In this document: piece by piece, positions 33,061 through 41,416 of the stretch
How the letters are laid out: each line of letters begins with the position of its first letter
Position numbering within the stretch: the first letter of the stretch is position 1
Assembly: GCA_050730855.1 (NCBI GenBank)
Contig: JBOHNU010000001.1
Coordinates: 186,001-250,000 of the forward strand
Direction of reading: 5' to 3'
DNA from: DASRJJ01 sp050730855
GTDB taxonomy: Bacteria > Patescibacteriota > Saccharimonadia > Saccharimonadales > UBA4665
DNA length: 64,000 bases
Position numbers and translations under genes: made by a program
The notes under the pieces: generated by a model
What the model was told of the DNA's origin: nothing
Seen by the model: only the letters and a program-made list of their open reading frames with translations
Database searches by the model: none

Positions 33061-34332
33061 TCATTTATTAACCGCTTCGATCAGCTCCTCTGCGCTGAGG
33101 AGTACTGTTTCCTTGGCTGTCCGGCTTTTCAGCTCGAGCTGCTTGCTGGCTAACGTTTTTTCGCTAATAACTACTCGATATGGAATGCCCAGGAGGTCGG
33201 CATCGGCAAATTTCTCGCCGGACGAACTGGCCTTCCGATCATCATATAGTACTCCGATTCCCGCGCCAGTCAAGTGCCTGTAAACGTCGTCAGCAGCTTT
33301 TTGCACCTCAGCACTCTTCCCGAGTAAAACTAAATACACGCGGAACGGCGCAATTTCTTTGGGCCAAACAATTCCCCGTTCGTCGGCGAAATGCTCGACA
33401 ATAGTACCCATCACCCGGCCTGGCCCGATACCGTAGCTACCCATGATCACGGGTTTAGTCGTACCGTCAGCATCTGTAAATGTAAGGTTGAGCGGCTCAG
33501 AAAAACGCGTGCCAAGCGTAAAGATATTACCCACCTCGACAGCCTTTTTCTCGATAAGTTCGCTGCGCGAAACTCCAACCTCCTTCAAAACCTCATCGGT
33601 AAAAACCTCTTTGTTTATGGCGATGCGTTTTTCTTCGTGGATATAAATAGTGTCTTCGCCAATATCGGTGACCGTTTGAAACTCGTGGCTGAACTTGCTA
33701 AAGCTGCCACCGCTGGCAAATGTAAGGTAGGTTATATCGCCCAGGCCTAGCCGTTCGAATATCCTTATATATGCTTGTTTGGCTCTCTCGTAAAATTCGT
33801 CGTGCTCGCCTTGGCTACGGCAAAAGGAATAAAGGTCCTTCATAATGAACTCGCGGCAACGCATTATGCCGCTTTTGCTACGCTGTTCGTTACGGAATTT
33901 GGTCTGGAACTGATAGGCATATTTGGGAAGGTCTTTGTAGGATTGAATATGGGTTCGCATCAGCGCGGTAAGCGCTTCCTCATGTGTGTTGCCGAGGCCA
34001 AGCTCCGGTCCAAGGTGGTACCCTTCGCCAGCATGCATGCGCGTTTTAAACCATACATCGACCACATCATCGTGCCAGCGGCCGCTGCTTTCCCAGTTAT
34101 CTTTAGGCTGCAGGGCGCTGAGGTACAACTCCTGCCCACCTATGTCGTTCATTTCCTCACGGATAACCCGCATTACGTTATTGAGCACCATATAGCCGAG
34201 TGGCAAATAGTCGTACACGCCGGCCATTTCTTTATGGATGTAGCCAGCGCGGATGAGTAATTGTGCGTTTTTGGCCTGCTCGTCGGAAGGTGCAGTCTTG
34301 CTAGTTTTCGTTAAAAGTTGAGTTACTTTCAT
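33061..34332 (-). CDS. proS: Prolyl-tRNA synthetase, compact form without INS domain
   Basis: A 423-residue class II synthetase. Motif 1 is in GVYDYLPLGYMVLNNVMRVI, motif 2 in QTKFRNEQRSKSGIMRCREFIMKDLYSF (in parts) and motif 3 in GSYGIGPGRVMGTIVEHF; a C-terminal anticodon domain follows. The ~180-residue editing insertion (INS) found between motifs 2 and 3 in E. coli-type ProRS is absent. Mischarged Ala-tRNA-Pro would then need another editor, such as a free YbaK/ProX protein, not seen here. AAGGAC is the ribosome site. Confidence 0.94.
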   Translation of the reverse strand: MKVTQLLTKTSKTAPSDEQAKNAQLLIRAGYIHKEMAGVYDYLPLGYMVLNNVMRVIREEMNDIGGQELYLSALQPKDNWESSGRWHDDVVDVWFKTRMHAGEGYHLGPELGLGNTHEEALTALMRTHIQSYKDLPKYAYQFQTKFRNEQRSKSGIMRCREFIMKDLYSFCRSQGEHDEFYERAKQAYIRIFERLGLGDITYLTFASGGSFSKFSHEFQTVTDIGEDTIYIHEEKRIAINKEVFTDEVLKEVGVSRSELIEKKAVEVGNIFTLGTRFSEPLNLTFTDADGTTKPVIMGSYGIGPGRVMGTIVEHFADERGIVWPKEIAPFRVYLVLLGKSAEVQKAADDVYRHLTGAGIGVLYDDRKASSSGEKFADADLLGIPYRVVISEKTLASKQLELKSRTAKETVLLSAEELIEAVNK

Positions 34333-34432
34333 GTCCTTGTCCTCTTTAAATATAGATGTGCGCGGAAATTATTAGCGGCCAAAGGCCGGGAGCATCATCG
34401 GGAGAATTTGGACATGACAACGTTTCATACGG

Positions 34433-35212
34433 CTATTGTACAACAAAGACAACTATAAAGGCGAGGCTATTCTTGATAGCATGAATGCCGATTGCCGCCC
34501 AAAGGGCGCCGGTTCTCTCGCGCACGTAACAAAGCACAATGGATAGTATAAAGGTGTCAATTGCCGCTATCCACAGCAACCCCTCACTCGACGCAAAGAG
34601 ATGCAGCACCGCAAACATTACGCTGGTAAGCCCCGCCGCCCACCACATGGTCATTTTGCTTCGCAGCCCGCCGTATAGGAATCCGCGGAACAAAGTCTCC
34701 TCGACAATTGGCGGAATAATTACCAGACTCAAAAACACAAGAGCAAGACCGCTGGCGCCGGCCTTAGCCTGTTCGAAGCCGATTTCTTGCTCTTGCTGGG
34801 TGTTGATGCCTAAAAACTGCGCGGCGATAACTGAAGAGGCTATAAGCAGGCCAAAGTACACAAAAAATCCAGCCGCCGTGCTGGCCGCATCCCGCCACTG
34901 GGGCGCCCTGGAAAAACCCAGCGCCTGGAACTTTATACGCCGAAGGTGTAAAAATAAGGCTAATAGGGCGATGGTTGCCGCGCCGCTGACCGCAATTACC
35001 GCAAACTGTCCTAAGGTAGACGCCAGCCAACTATCTATCCGCGCTTGTGACCATCCGCTAAACCCAAAGAAAAATCCAAGTAAAATGCCCACCACAAACT
35101 GAGCGGCAACATACACTCCGGCTGTACCGGCGATCGCCACCACCGGGCTCCAGGCCGAGCCCTTCTGTTTTTTTGCGACCGACGGCAACTTCTTACCAGA
35201 ATCGGTTGACAT
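34433..35212 (-). CDS. CPBP-family intramembrane metalloprotease
   Basis: A 259-residue membrane protein with about 8 helices. It carries the CPBP/Abi (CAAX protease-like) signature PPIVEETLFRGFLYGGL (Glu171-Glu172, Arg176) and a later helix with HLFASSEGLLWIA. These residues form the metal-dependent active site in Rce1-like enzymes. In bacteria the family includes bacteriocin-immunity and envelope-processing proteins. The start lies 20 bp inside the end of rseP, so the two are co-translated; two intramembrane proteases in one operon is notable. Confidence 0.85.
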   Translation of the reverse strand: MSTDSGKKLPSVAKKQKGSAWSPVVAIAGTAGVYVAAQFVVGILLGFFFGFSGWSQARIDSWLASTLGQFAVIAVSGAATIALLALFLHLRRIKFQALGFSRAPQWRDAASTAAGFFVYFGLLIASSVIAAQFLGINTQQEQEIGFEQAKAGASGLALVFLSLVIIPPIVEETLFRGFLYGGLRSKMTMWWAAGLTSVMFAVLHLFASSEGLLWIAAIDTFILSIVLCYVRERTGALWAAIGIHAIKNSLAFIVVFVVQ

Positions 35213-36359
35213 CGACGATGGTTATTAAAATAATTAGCAGTATTAGGAACACAAAACTAGTGCCGACAATACGTTCTTCCATGTCTTTGCTAAGCTTGCG
35301 ACCGAATATCCGCGAAAGCAACAGAACGTAAAAGCGGCCACCGTCCAGCGCCGGAATGGGCAGGATGTTCATGATTGCCAGCGACAGCGAAATTATGGCG
35401 ATGACGAATAGAATGAACTGATAGCCAAGCAGACTACCCTCTTTGAGTACGGCAACTATGCCCACTGGGCCGGAGACTTGCTCGCTCGCTTTGGCGGTAT
35501 CACCCTGGAACAAAGCCGCTACGGCGGTACCCAACCCCTGGAACGTGGCGATCGTAAACTGCTTAAGCAAGCCTACGGCCACAATCGGCGCCGACCAAGT
35601 AGAGCGCTGCAAGGTGTATTCGGTCGGCGATACGCCCAAAAACGCCTTGCCGTTGGCCTCTTCTTCACTACGCAACTGCACCGAGGCCGTGTGCAGCGTT
35701 TCGTCGCGCTCATACACTATGCTCACGCTCTGGCCGGGATATTGCTTTGTCAGTTCCGGCAGCTGCGCAGCCGACAAAATGGGCTGCACTTCCCCAAACT
35801 CACCTTCTTGCAAGTACAGCAAATTGCCGTTGCTATCGAAGTACGAAATACTACCACCCTGGCCTTGGATGGATACAAGCCGGTCGCGCGTTTGCAAGCC
35901 GGCCTGTTCTGCCGGCGATCCGGGTTCGACGTAGCCGATTAGGACATCGTTTTGTACAATTTTGGTATCGCTTGCAATAGTAAACTGGTTGTCCAGCAGC
36001 TTCGGTATGCCGACGGCCGCCAAAACAGTTAACAGCACAAATGCTACCAGCAAGTTCATGGCCACTCCGGCCAGCATAATCTTGGTTTTTACCCAAAAAC
36101 TGGCCGCTCCAAAGCTGCCCGTTTCGTCGGCCGCGTCGTTCTCTCCCTTAAGTTTTACAAAACCGCCAATCGGCAGCCAGTTAAGGCTGAACACAAAGCC
36201 TTTTTTAGTTTTGCGCTTCCAGGCGCGCGGCGGAAAACCGATGCCGAACTCCTCTACATCTACGCCGTTGCGCCGCGCGGCCAAAAAGTGCCCGAACTCG
36301 TGTATGACAACCAGCCCAATAAAGAGCAGTATCCCCAAAATCAACAGTAGTACCCACAT
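35193..36359 (-). CDS. rseP: Site-2 intramembrane protease RseP
   Basis: A 388-residue M50 zinc protease. HEFGH (His20, Glu21, His24) lies in helix 1, a PDZ domain lies at ~115-200 (SPAEQAGLQTRDRLVSIQG), and NILPIPALDGGRF supplies the third metal ligand (Asp). It cuts membrane-embedded anti-sigma factors or signal peptides. A TACAAT box is 9 nt before the ATG. In most bacteria uppS, cdsA and dxr lie between frr and rseP; here they are missing from that interval. Confidence 0.94.
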   Translation of the reverse strand: MWVLLLILGILLFIGLVVIHEFGHFLAARRNGVDVEEFGIGFPPRAWKRKTKKGFVFSLNWLPIGGFVKLKGENDAADETGSFGAASFWVKTKIMLAGVAMNLLVAFVLLTVLAAVGIPKLLDNQFTIASDTKIVQNDVLIGYVEPGSPAEQAGLQTRDRLVSIQGQGGSISYFDSNGNLLYLQEGEFGEVQPILSAAQLPELTKQYPGQSVSIVYERDETLHTASVQLRSEEEANGKAFLGVSPTEYTLQRSTWSAPIVAVGLLKQFTIATFQGLGTAVAALFQGDTAKASEQVSGPVGIVAVLKEGSLLGYQFILFVIAIISLSLAIMNILPIPALDGGRFYVLLLSRIFGRKLSKDMEERIVGTSFVFLILLIILITIVDVNRFW

Positions 36360-36394
36360 ATAGGTACTATTGTACAGGATGAGAACGATCTGGC

Positions 36395-36730
36395 CTACTT
36401 GAGTTTGGTTGTGCGCCTGACAAATCTAACCGCAGCTGCAGCGCAGAAAAGAAAGCCACTCCAAAAGGCGAGATTCAAAACAAAATTGCCCGGATGCTCT
36501 TCATGAGATACATTGCCAGTTATAAGAACAGAGAACGACTCGGCTGGTTCACACAGGCTCACCGATGGCCATGTCGTAATGATCGGTAACGGAAAACCAC
36601 GTTCGACCCGGTTCGAGGAGCCACCGCAAAATCCCTCCATAAGCGAGACTCCACTAACCAGAACACTTGCCATCGTGCATAGCACAGCCAAAGCGAGAAT
36701 ACATATCCCTGTAAAAAGTTTTCGCTTCAT
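36395..36730 (-). CDS. Hypothetical two-helix membrane protein
   Basis: A 111-residue protein with an N-terminal signal-like helix (residues 6-28), an extracellular loop of ~55 residues with two Cys (GFCGG, SLCEP) that could form a disulfide, and a second helix at ~84-103 followed by a basic tail (RFVRRTTKLK). I do not recognise it. It starts 6 nt after frr and so shares that transcript, and it precedes rseP. Confidence 0.6.
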   Translation of the reverse strand: MKRKLFTGICILALAVLCTMASVLVSGVSLMEGFCGGSSNRVERGFPLPIITTWPSVSLCEPAESFSVLITGNVSHEEHPGNFVLNLAFWSGFLFCAAAAVRFVRRTTKLK

Positions 36731-36736
36731 ACAGGC

Positions 36737-37300
36737 TCAGACGGTCATGATTTCGGATTCTTTGGTTTTGGCGGCGGCTTCGGCGTTGGTTTTGGCGGCG
36801 GCCATTGCTTCGTCTATCTGTTTTTCTAGGCGTTTGGCGTCGTCTTCGCCGATTTGTTTGTCTTTTTTAGCGGCGCCTACGGCTTCCATGGCGTCTCGGC
36901 GGATGCTGCGCATCGCCACAAACGCGTCTTCCGTTTTGGCGCCCACTACCTTGGCGTATTCGCGTCGGCGCTCCTCGGTTAGCGGTGGAATTGGCACCCG
37001 CACTACCCGGCCGTCGTCCATTGGGTTTAACCCCAGGCTCGGATTGTCGCGGATGGCACTGGCAATTGCCTGTAGGTTATTGGGGTCAAACGGAGTAATT
37101 TGCATCAGCTGCGCCTCGGGCGCGACAACTGTGGCCACTTGGTTAAGCGGCATTTCGCTGCCATATGCAGATACCTTCACGCCGTCCAGCATGCTGGGGT
37201 GCGCGCGGCCGGTACGAACTTTGTTTAACTCGGCTTGAAAATGCGCCACGGCAGCCTGTAATTTTTTCTTTGCGTCTTCAACAATTGCGTTTGGATTCAT
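36737..37300 (-). CDS. frr: Ribosome recycling factor
   Basis: A 187-residue RRF. It has LNKVRTGRAHPSMLDGVKV and the conserved VRVPIPPLTEERRREYAK, then the long C-terminal helix. With EF-G it splits post-termination ribosomes. It lies directly after tsf (24 nt), without the pyrH gene that usually sits between them. TAGAAT ends 6 nt before the ATG, so frr may also be made from a leaderless mRNA independently of rpsB-tsf. Confidence 0.96.
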   Translation of the reverse strand: MNPNAIVEDAKKKLQAAVAHFQAELNKVRTGRAHPSMLDGVKVSAYGSEMPLNQVATVVAPEAQLMQITPFDPNNLQAIASAIRDNPSLGLNPMDDGRVVRVPIPPLTEERRREYAKVVGAKTEDAFVAMRSIRRDAMEAVGAAKKDKQIGEDDAKRLEKQIDEAMAAAKTNAEAAAKTKESEIMTV

Positions 37301-37306
37301 AAACTT

Positions 37307-37312
37307 ATTCTA
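37307..37312 (-). promoter_or_regulatory. -10 box placed for leaderless frr mRNA
   Basis: TAGAAT ends 6 nt before the ATG at 37300, in the 24-nt gap after tsf. Confidence 0.5.
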
Positions 37313-37324
37313 CATCAGCTAGGG

Positions 37325-37924
37325 CTATTCAGAAACTTCGCCGAGCGCCATGCGGCTAAAGCGGCGGACCAGAATGTTTTCGCCCAATTTAGCGATGTGT
37401 TCTTTTATGTAGTCGCCCATGGATTGGTCGGGGTTTTTAACAAATGGCTGCTCGAGCAAACACTTTTCGGCAAAGTGCTTCTTTAGCATGCCCTCGACGA
37501 TTTGTGGCACCATGGTTTCGGGCTTGCCCTCGGCTTTTGCCTTTTCGGTAAACTCTGCTTTTGCGGCTTCGCGGTCGGCTTGCGGCACATTGTCGGCACT
37601 GACGTACAGCGGCGAGGTAGCGGCGATGTGCATTGCGATGTCTTTTACCAGGCTGGTAAACACTTCGTTGCGCGCTACAAAGTCGGTTTCGCAGTTAACT
37701 TCTACGAGTACGCCGATGCGGTTATCGTGGACGTAGCTGGCGACAATACCGGCGCGCGCTTCGCGTTCGCCGCGCTTTTCGGCCTTGGTCATGCCTTTTT
37801 TGCGCATTGCTGCCAATGCTTTATCGAAGTCGCCGCCGGACTCATCCAAGGCCTGCTTGGCGTCGGTCATGCCGACACCGGTTAGTTCGCGCAGCCGCTT
37901 AATTTCTGCCAAATCTACAGCCAT
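37325..37924 (-). CDS. tsf: Elongation factor Ts
   Basis: A 199-residue EF-Ts, nucleotide exchange factor for EF-Tu. The N-terminal module reads LAEIKRLRELTGVGMTDAKQALDESGGD, the core has VEVNCETDFVARNE, and the C-terminus has LLEQPFVKNPDQSMGDYI. It is the short form with one core subdomain shortened compared with the ~280-residue E. coli protein. The ATG at 37924 is chosen since AAGGTGGAGA lies upstream and MAVDLAEIK matches the family; the stop of rpsB is 2 nt away. Confidence 0.95.
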   Translation of the reverse strand: MAVDLAEIKRLRELTGVGMTDAKQALDESGGDFDKALAAMRKKGMTKAEKRGEREARAGIVASYVHDNRIGVLVEVNCETDFVARNEVFTSLVKDIAMHIAATSPLYVSADNVPQADREAAKAEFTEKAKAEGKPETMVPQIVEGMLKKHFAEKCLLEQPFVKNPDQSMGDYIKEHIAKLGENILVRRFSRMALGEVSE

Positions 37925-37925
37925 T

Positions 37926-38663
37926 CTATTTGTCTCCACCTTCTTTAACATCTTCTTTTTGAGCTTTGCTGGCTTTTAGCTTGCCTGCTTCTATGGCTTG
38001 CTTTAGGTACTCGGCGATTAGCTGGATGGTTCTGAGCGCGTCGTCGTTGCATGGAATCGCGTAAGTCGCGACATCTGGGTCAGCGTTGCTGTCGACCAAA
38101 GCGACAATCTTAAGGCCAAGTTTGTGTGCCTCTTTTACTGCGTTGTGGTCGTGTACAACATCGAACACAAAAACAGCACCGGGCTTGGCGGCCAGGTTTT
38201 TAATGCCGCCGTACAGCTTGTTCATGGCTTCAATTTCTTCCTGGAAGCGCTGCACTTCGAGCTTAGAATACTTGTTGGCTAGCTCGCCGGAAGCCATTTT
38301 AGCCTCAAGATCTTGCAGGCGCTTGACGCGGCCGCTAATAGTCGGCCAGTTGGTTAGCATGCCGCCAAGCCAGCGCTCGGTAACGTACGGCATTTTTACG
38401 TCCTCGGCCAGCTGCGCTACGATGTCCTGCGACTGGCGTTTGGTACCAACCAGCAAAACTTGCTTGCCCTCGGCAACGGTCTGCGCTAAAAAGTCCAGCG
38501 CTTTCTCCAACGCGGTAACTGTTTTAGTCAGGTCGATAATGTGGCTGCCGCCGCGTTTGCTGTGGATGTACTGCGCCATCTTCGGGTGCCAACGGCTGGT
38601 TTTGTGGCCAAAATGCGCGCCGGCCTCTAATAATTTTTTAATGTCTACGTCAACTGTAGCCAT
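37926..38663 (-). CDS. rpsB: 30S ribosomal protein S2
   Basis: A 245-residue S2. It begins DVDIKKLLEAGAHFGHKTSRWHPKM and has IDLTKTVTALEKALDFL, VTERWLGGMLTNWPTI, then FVFDVVHDHNAVKEAHKLGL and ALVDSNADPD. A charged C-terminal tail follows. The ATG at 38663 is chosen from the family start and AAAGGAC upstream; longer frames run into the leader. It heads the rpsB-tsf-frr block. Confidence 0.97.
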   Translation of the reverse strand: MATVDVDIKKLLEAGAHFGHKTSRWHPKMAQYIHSKRGGSHIIDLTKTVTALEKALDFLAQTVAEGKQVLLVGTKRQSQDIVAQLAEDVKMPYVTERWLGGMLTNWPTISGRVKRLQDLEAKMASGELANKYSKLEVQRFQEEIEAMNKLYGGIKNLAAKPGAVFVFDVVHDHNAVKEAHKLGLKIVALVDSNADPDVATYAIPCNDDALRTIQLIAEYLKQAIEAGKLKASKAQKEDVKEGGDK

Positions 38664-38763
38664 AATTTTTAAGTCCTTTCTCTTCGATTGGGCGCCCGCC
38701 AGTTCCTGCACGGATGGCTCGCGGGAGGATTATTCCCCAACCTGATTAAATAGTAACTTTCGT

Positions 38764-38792
38764 ATAATAACAGATTGGCTTGTGACTCGCAA
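38764..38792 (-). promoter_or_regulatory. Promoter of rpsB-tsf with ~95-nt leader
   Basis: -35 TTGCGA, 17 bp, extended -10 TG-T-TATTAT. The leader to the rpsB ATG can fold, with CCCGC pairing to GCGGG ~22 nt later, and may be where S2 regulates its own operon. That role is inference from other bacteria. Confidence 0.6.
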
Positions 38793-38845
38793 GCCTTAGC
38801 AGGCTTGAATAAAGCCCCCGAAGCCACTATTCTGTAAATAACCGT

Positions 38846-39889
38846 ATGGGATTTGCAGGACTGCTTCGTATTTATTGGTTCGCCGCTTCGGCGACGCTCC
38901 TTATTTGGATTTTGGTTGGTTGGCAATTGGGGTTGACAGCGCTGTTTCTTACCGTGGTACTAACATTGCTGGAAACAACCTTCAGCGCCGACAACGCCGT
39001 GGTAAACAGCAAAGTACTGGTTACTATGTCGCCCTTTTGGCAGAAATTATTTATGACTGTCGGCATTTTTATTGCAGTGTTTGTGGTGCGCTTTATCTTA
39101 CCGATTTTTATTGTTATGGCAACGGCGGGACTGGGAATGAACGAAGTACTCAACCTGGCTCTAAACCACCCGGACGAATACGGGCATAAACTTGAGGAAT
39201 CGGCGCCGGTTATCAGCGCCTTCGGCGGCACCTTCCTCTTGATGATCGCGCTGAGCTACTTTATCGACTACCAAAAGAAAACTCACTGGATCGGTTTTTT
39301 AGAGCGCTATCTTGGCAAACTCGGGCGGTTTGATAATCTAACGGTATTTGTAATGTTGCTGGCGTCGATAGTTATTTACTTCACCGTCGACGCCACGCTG
39401 CACGGCACGGTGCTTATTGCTTCTATTACGGCTATGGCGCTTCATATCGGCCTTCAGCTGGTGAGCGCCGCCATGGGCAGCACCGGCAAACACACCAAAA
39501 CGCTGCACAAAGTAGGCGTAGCCGCTTTCGCATCGTTCTTGTATCTGGAGGTTTTGGACGCGAGCTTCTCCCTAGACGGAGTTATCGGCGCGTTTGCCCT
39601 AACCAACAACATCGTTATAATAATGGCCGGTCTTGGCGCAGGTGCTGTGTGGGTGCGGGCAATGACCATCCACCTGGTGCGCTCCCACGCCCTAAACCGC
39701 TACGTCTTCTTGGAGCATGGCGCCCACTGGGCAATCGCCTTCCTTGGCACAGTCATGATGTTGCATTTGTACCACATAAAGTTGCCCGAGTGGCTCGTGG
39801 GCAGCCTGGGCATCGTATTTATAACTCTCGCAATTATGTGGAGTGTGCGCCATGCCAAAAACGGCGCGGATGTAAGCCTTGCAAACTAA
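38846..39889 (+). CDS. DUF475 (TerC-like) membrane protein
   Basis: A 347-residue membrane protein with about 8-9 helices. It has the DUF475/TerC hallmarks: LLETTFSADNAVVNSKVL near the N-terminus and LEVLDASFSLDGVIGAFALTNN in the second half, two acidic N/D motifs in membrane helices arranged as a pseudo-repeat. TerC relatives move or bind metal ions (Mn2+ export, tellurite resistance); for DUF475 the ion is not settled. It is divergent from rpsB and followed by rpmE 51 nt later. Confidence 0.85.
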   Translation: MGFAGLLRIYWFAASATLLIWILVGWQLGLTALFLTVVLTLLETTFSADNAVVNSKVLVTMSPFWQKLFMTVGIFIAVFVVRFILPIFIVMATAGLGMNEVLNLALNHPDEYGHKLEESAPVISAFGGTFLLMIALSYFIDYQKKTHWIGFLERYLGKLGRFDNLTVFVMLLASIVIYFTVDATLHGTVLIASITAMALHIGLQLVSAAMGSTGKHTKTLHKVGVAAFASFLYLEVLDASFSLDGVIGAFALTNNIVIIMAGLGAGAVWVRAMTIHLVRSHALNRYVFLEHGAHWAIAFLGTVMMLHLYHIKLPEWLVGSLGIVFITLAIMWSVRHAKNGADVSLAN

Positions 39890-39940
39890 CAACCCCGAAC
39901 TCTTTACAAAATCGCGGCAAACAGATAGAATAGACTAAAT

Positions 39941-40291
39941 ATGAAGAAAGATACGCATCACAAGCAGTACCGGCCGGTTGTGTTCCAGGACCTTAACAAC
40001 GGTTTCGCGTTTTTGACGCGCTCGACTGTCGCCACCAACGAAACTGTTAAATGGGAAGACGGCAACGAGTATCCGTTGGTTAAAGTACACATTTCTGCCG
40101 CCTCACACCCCTTCTTTACCGGCGAAGAACGAGTAATGGACATCGAGGGTCGCGTCGATAAGTTTAAAGCCCGTGCCGAAGCAGCCGCCAAAGCCCGCGA
40201 ATCCCGCATGAACGCCGCCAAAAAAGAAGCCGCCCGCAAAGCAGCCAAGGCCGAAAAGGCCGAAACCAAAAAAGCCACCAAGGCTTCTTAA
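39941..40291 (+). CDS. rpmE: 50S ribosomal protein L31, type B, with Lys/Ala-rich tail
   Basis: A 116-residue L31. The first ~75 residues are type B L31 (MKKDTHHKQYRPVVFQDLNN, then TVKWEDGNEYPLVKVHISAASHPFFTG), without the zinc cysteines of the C+ form. Residues ~75-116 form an extra Ala/Lys/Glu-rich helical tail (AAKKEAARKAAKAEKAETKK), about 30 residues longer than usual. Zinc-free L31 normally replaces the zinc form when zinc is short. TAGAAT is 9 nt before the ATG, and a clear terminator follows. Confidence 0.93.
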   Translation: MKKDTHHKQYRPVVFQDLNNGFAFLTRSTVATNETVKWEDGNEYPLVKVHISAASHPFFTGEERVMDIEGRVDKFKARAEAAAKARESRMNAAKKEAARKAAKAEKAETKKATKAS

Positions 40292-40305
40292 CTGCACGAA
40301 CTTTT

Positions 40306-40333
40306 AAACCACCTGGTAGTCGGGTGGTTTTTC
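40306..40333 (+). terminator. Intrinsic terminator after rpmE
   Basis: AAACCACC and GGTGGTTT form an 8-bp stem around a 9-nt loop, followed by more T. It is 15 nt after the rpmE stop. Confidence 0.85.
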
Positions 40334-40357
40334 ATACCTGAGGTATACTAAAAGCAT

Positions 40358-41416
40358 ATGGAACAAAAAGAACAGCACCTGCGCCAAGAACTCGCCGAGC
40401 TGGCAAAAAGGCTGGACGACCCGGCAATTTACAGCTCGTCCGAGTACCCCAAGCTAGCTAAACGCCGCACAGCGCTGGAGGCCACAGTTGGCCTTTTCGA
40501 TAAACACCTACACTTGTCCACGCAAAAGGCGGCATCGCAAGAGATCGCCGACAGCGACGACCCCGAGTTAGCCGCCATGGCTAAAGCCGAGTTAACAGAG
40601 CTAGAGCAACAGATAGCGGCCAACGAAGCAGCGCTAGAGGAAGCCCTGACGTCCAAAGACCCAAACGACGACCGCGACGTAGTAGTAGAAATCCGCGCCG
40701 CGGCCGGGGGCGACGAAGCCAGCCTGTTTGCCGGCGACCTGTACCGCGCATACATCCGCTGGGCGGAACGCCACGGCTACAAAGTCGAGCTAATCAGCGA
40801 AAGCCCCAGCGAGGTCGGCGGCTACAAAGAAATCGTGTTTGGCATGCGCGGCGACGCCATCTACAAGCAACTCAAGTTTGAGGCCGGCGTTCACCGCGTG
40901 CAGCGCGTGCCAACCACCGAAAGCCAGGGTCGCATCCATACTTCAACCGTTACCGTGGCGGTTCTGCCAGAAGCCGAAGAAACAGACGTTGTTATTAACC
41001 CGAGTGATCTCCGGATTGATGTTTACCGTTCGGGTGGTAACGGGGGTCAAAGTGTTAACACAACCGACTCCGCAGTGCGCATAACCCACCTGCCGACCGG
41101 GCTAGTAGTGACCTGCCAAGACGAAAAATCCCAGATTAAAAATAAGGAAAAGGCGCTCGGCGTGCTGCGCGCACGCCTGCTGGCGCAAAAAATCGAAGAA
41201 GAGCAAAAACAGCTTTCGGCAGCGCGTAAAAAGCTAATCGGCAGCGGCGACCGCAGCGAAAAAATCCGTACCTACAACTTTCCGCAAGACCGCATAACCG
41301 ACCACCGTATCGGGTATAGCCGCAGCAACATACCCGGCGCGCTTAACGGCGAAATAGACGACCTAGTGCAAGCGCTGCAAGATTACGAACGGCGGCTTAT
41401 CCGCGGCGAGGCATGA
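40358..41416 (+). CDS. prfA: Peptide chain release factor 1
   Basis: A 352-residue RF1 that reads UAA and UAG. The PxT codon reader is in QRVPTTESQGRIHTS (PTT in place of the usual PAT), and GGQ is in GGNGGQSVNTTDSAVR (Asn in the loop where GAGGQ is common). A TATACT box lies 8 nt before the ATG. prmC, which methylates the GGQ Gln, follows with a 4-nt overlap, the standard pairing. Confidence 0.96.
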   Translation: MEQKEQHLRQELAELAKRLDDPAIYSSSEYPKLAKRRTALEATVGLFDKHLHLSTQKAASQEIADSDDPELAAMAKAELTELEQQIAANEAALEEALTSKDPNDDRDVVVEIRAAAGGDEASLFAGDLYRAYIRWAERHGYKVELISESPSEVGGYKEIVFGMRGDAIYKQLKFEAGVHRVQRVPTTESQGRIHTSTVTVAVLPEAEETDVVINPSDLRIDVYRSGGNGGQSVNTTDSAVRITHLPTGLVVTCQDEKSQIKNKEKALGVLRARLLAQKIEEEQKQLSAARKKLIGSGDRSEKIRTYNFPQDRITDHRIGYSRSNIPGALNGEIDDLVQALQDYERRLIRGEA

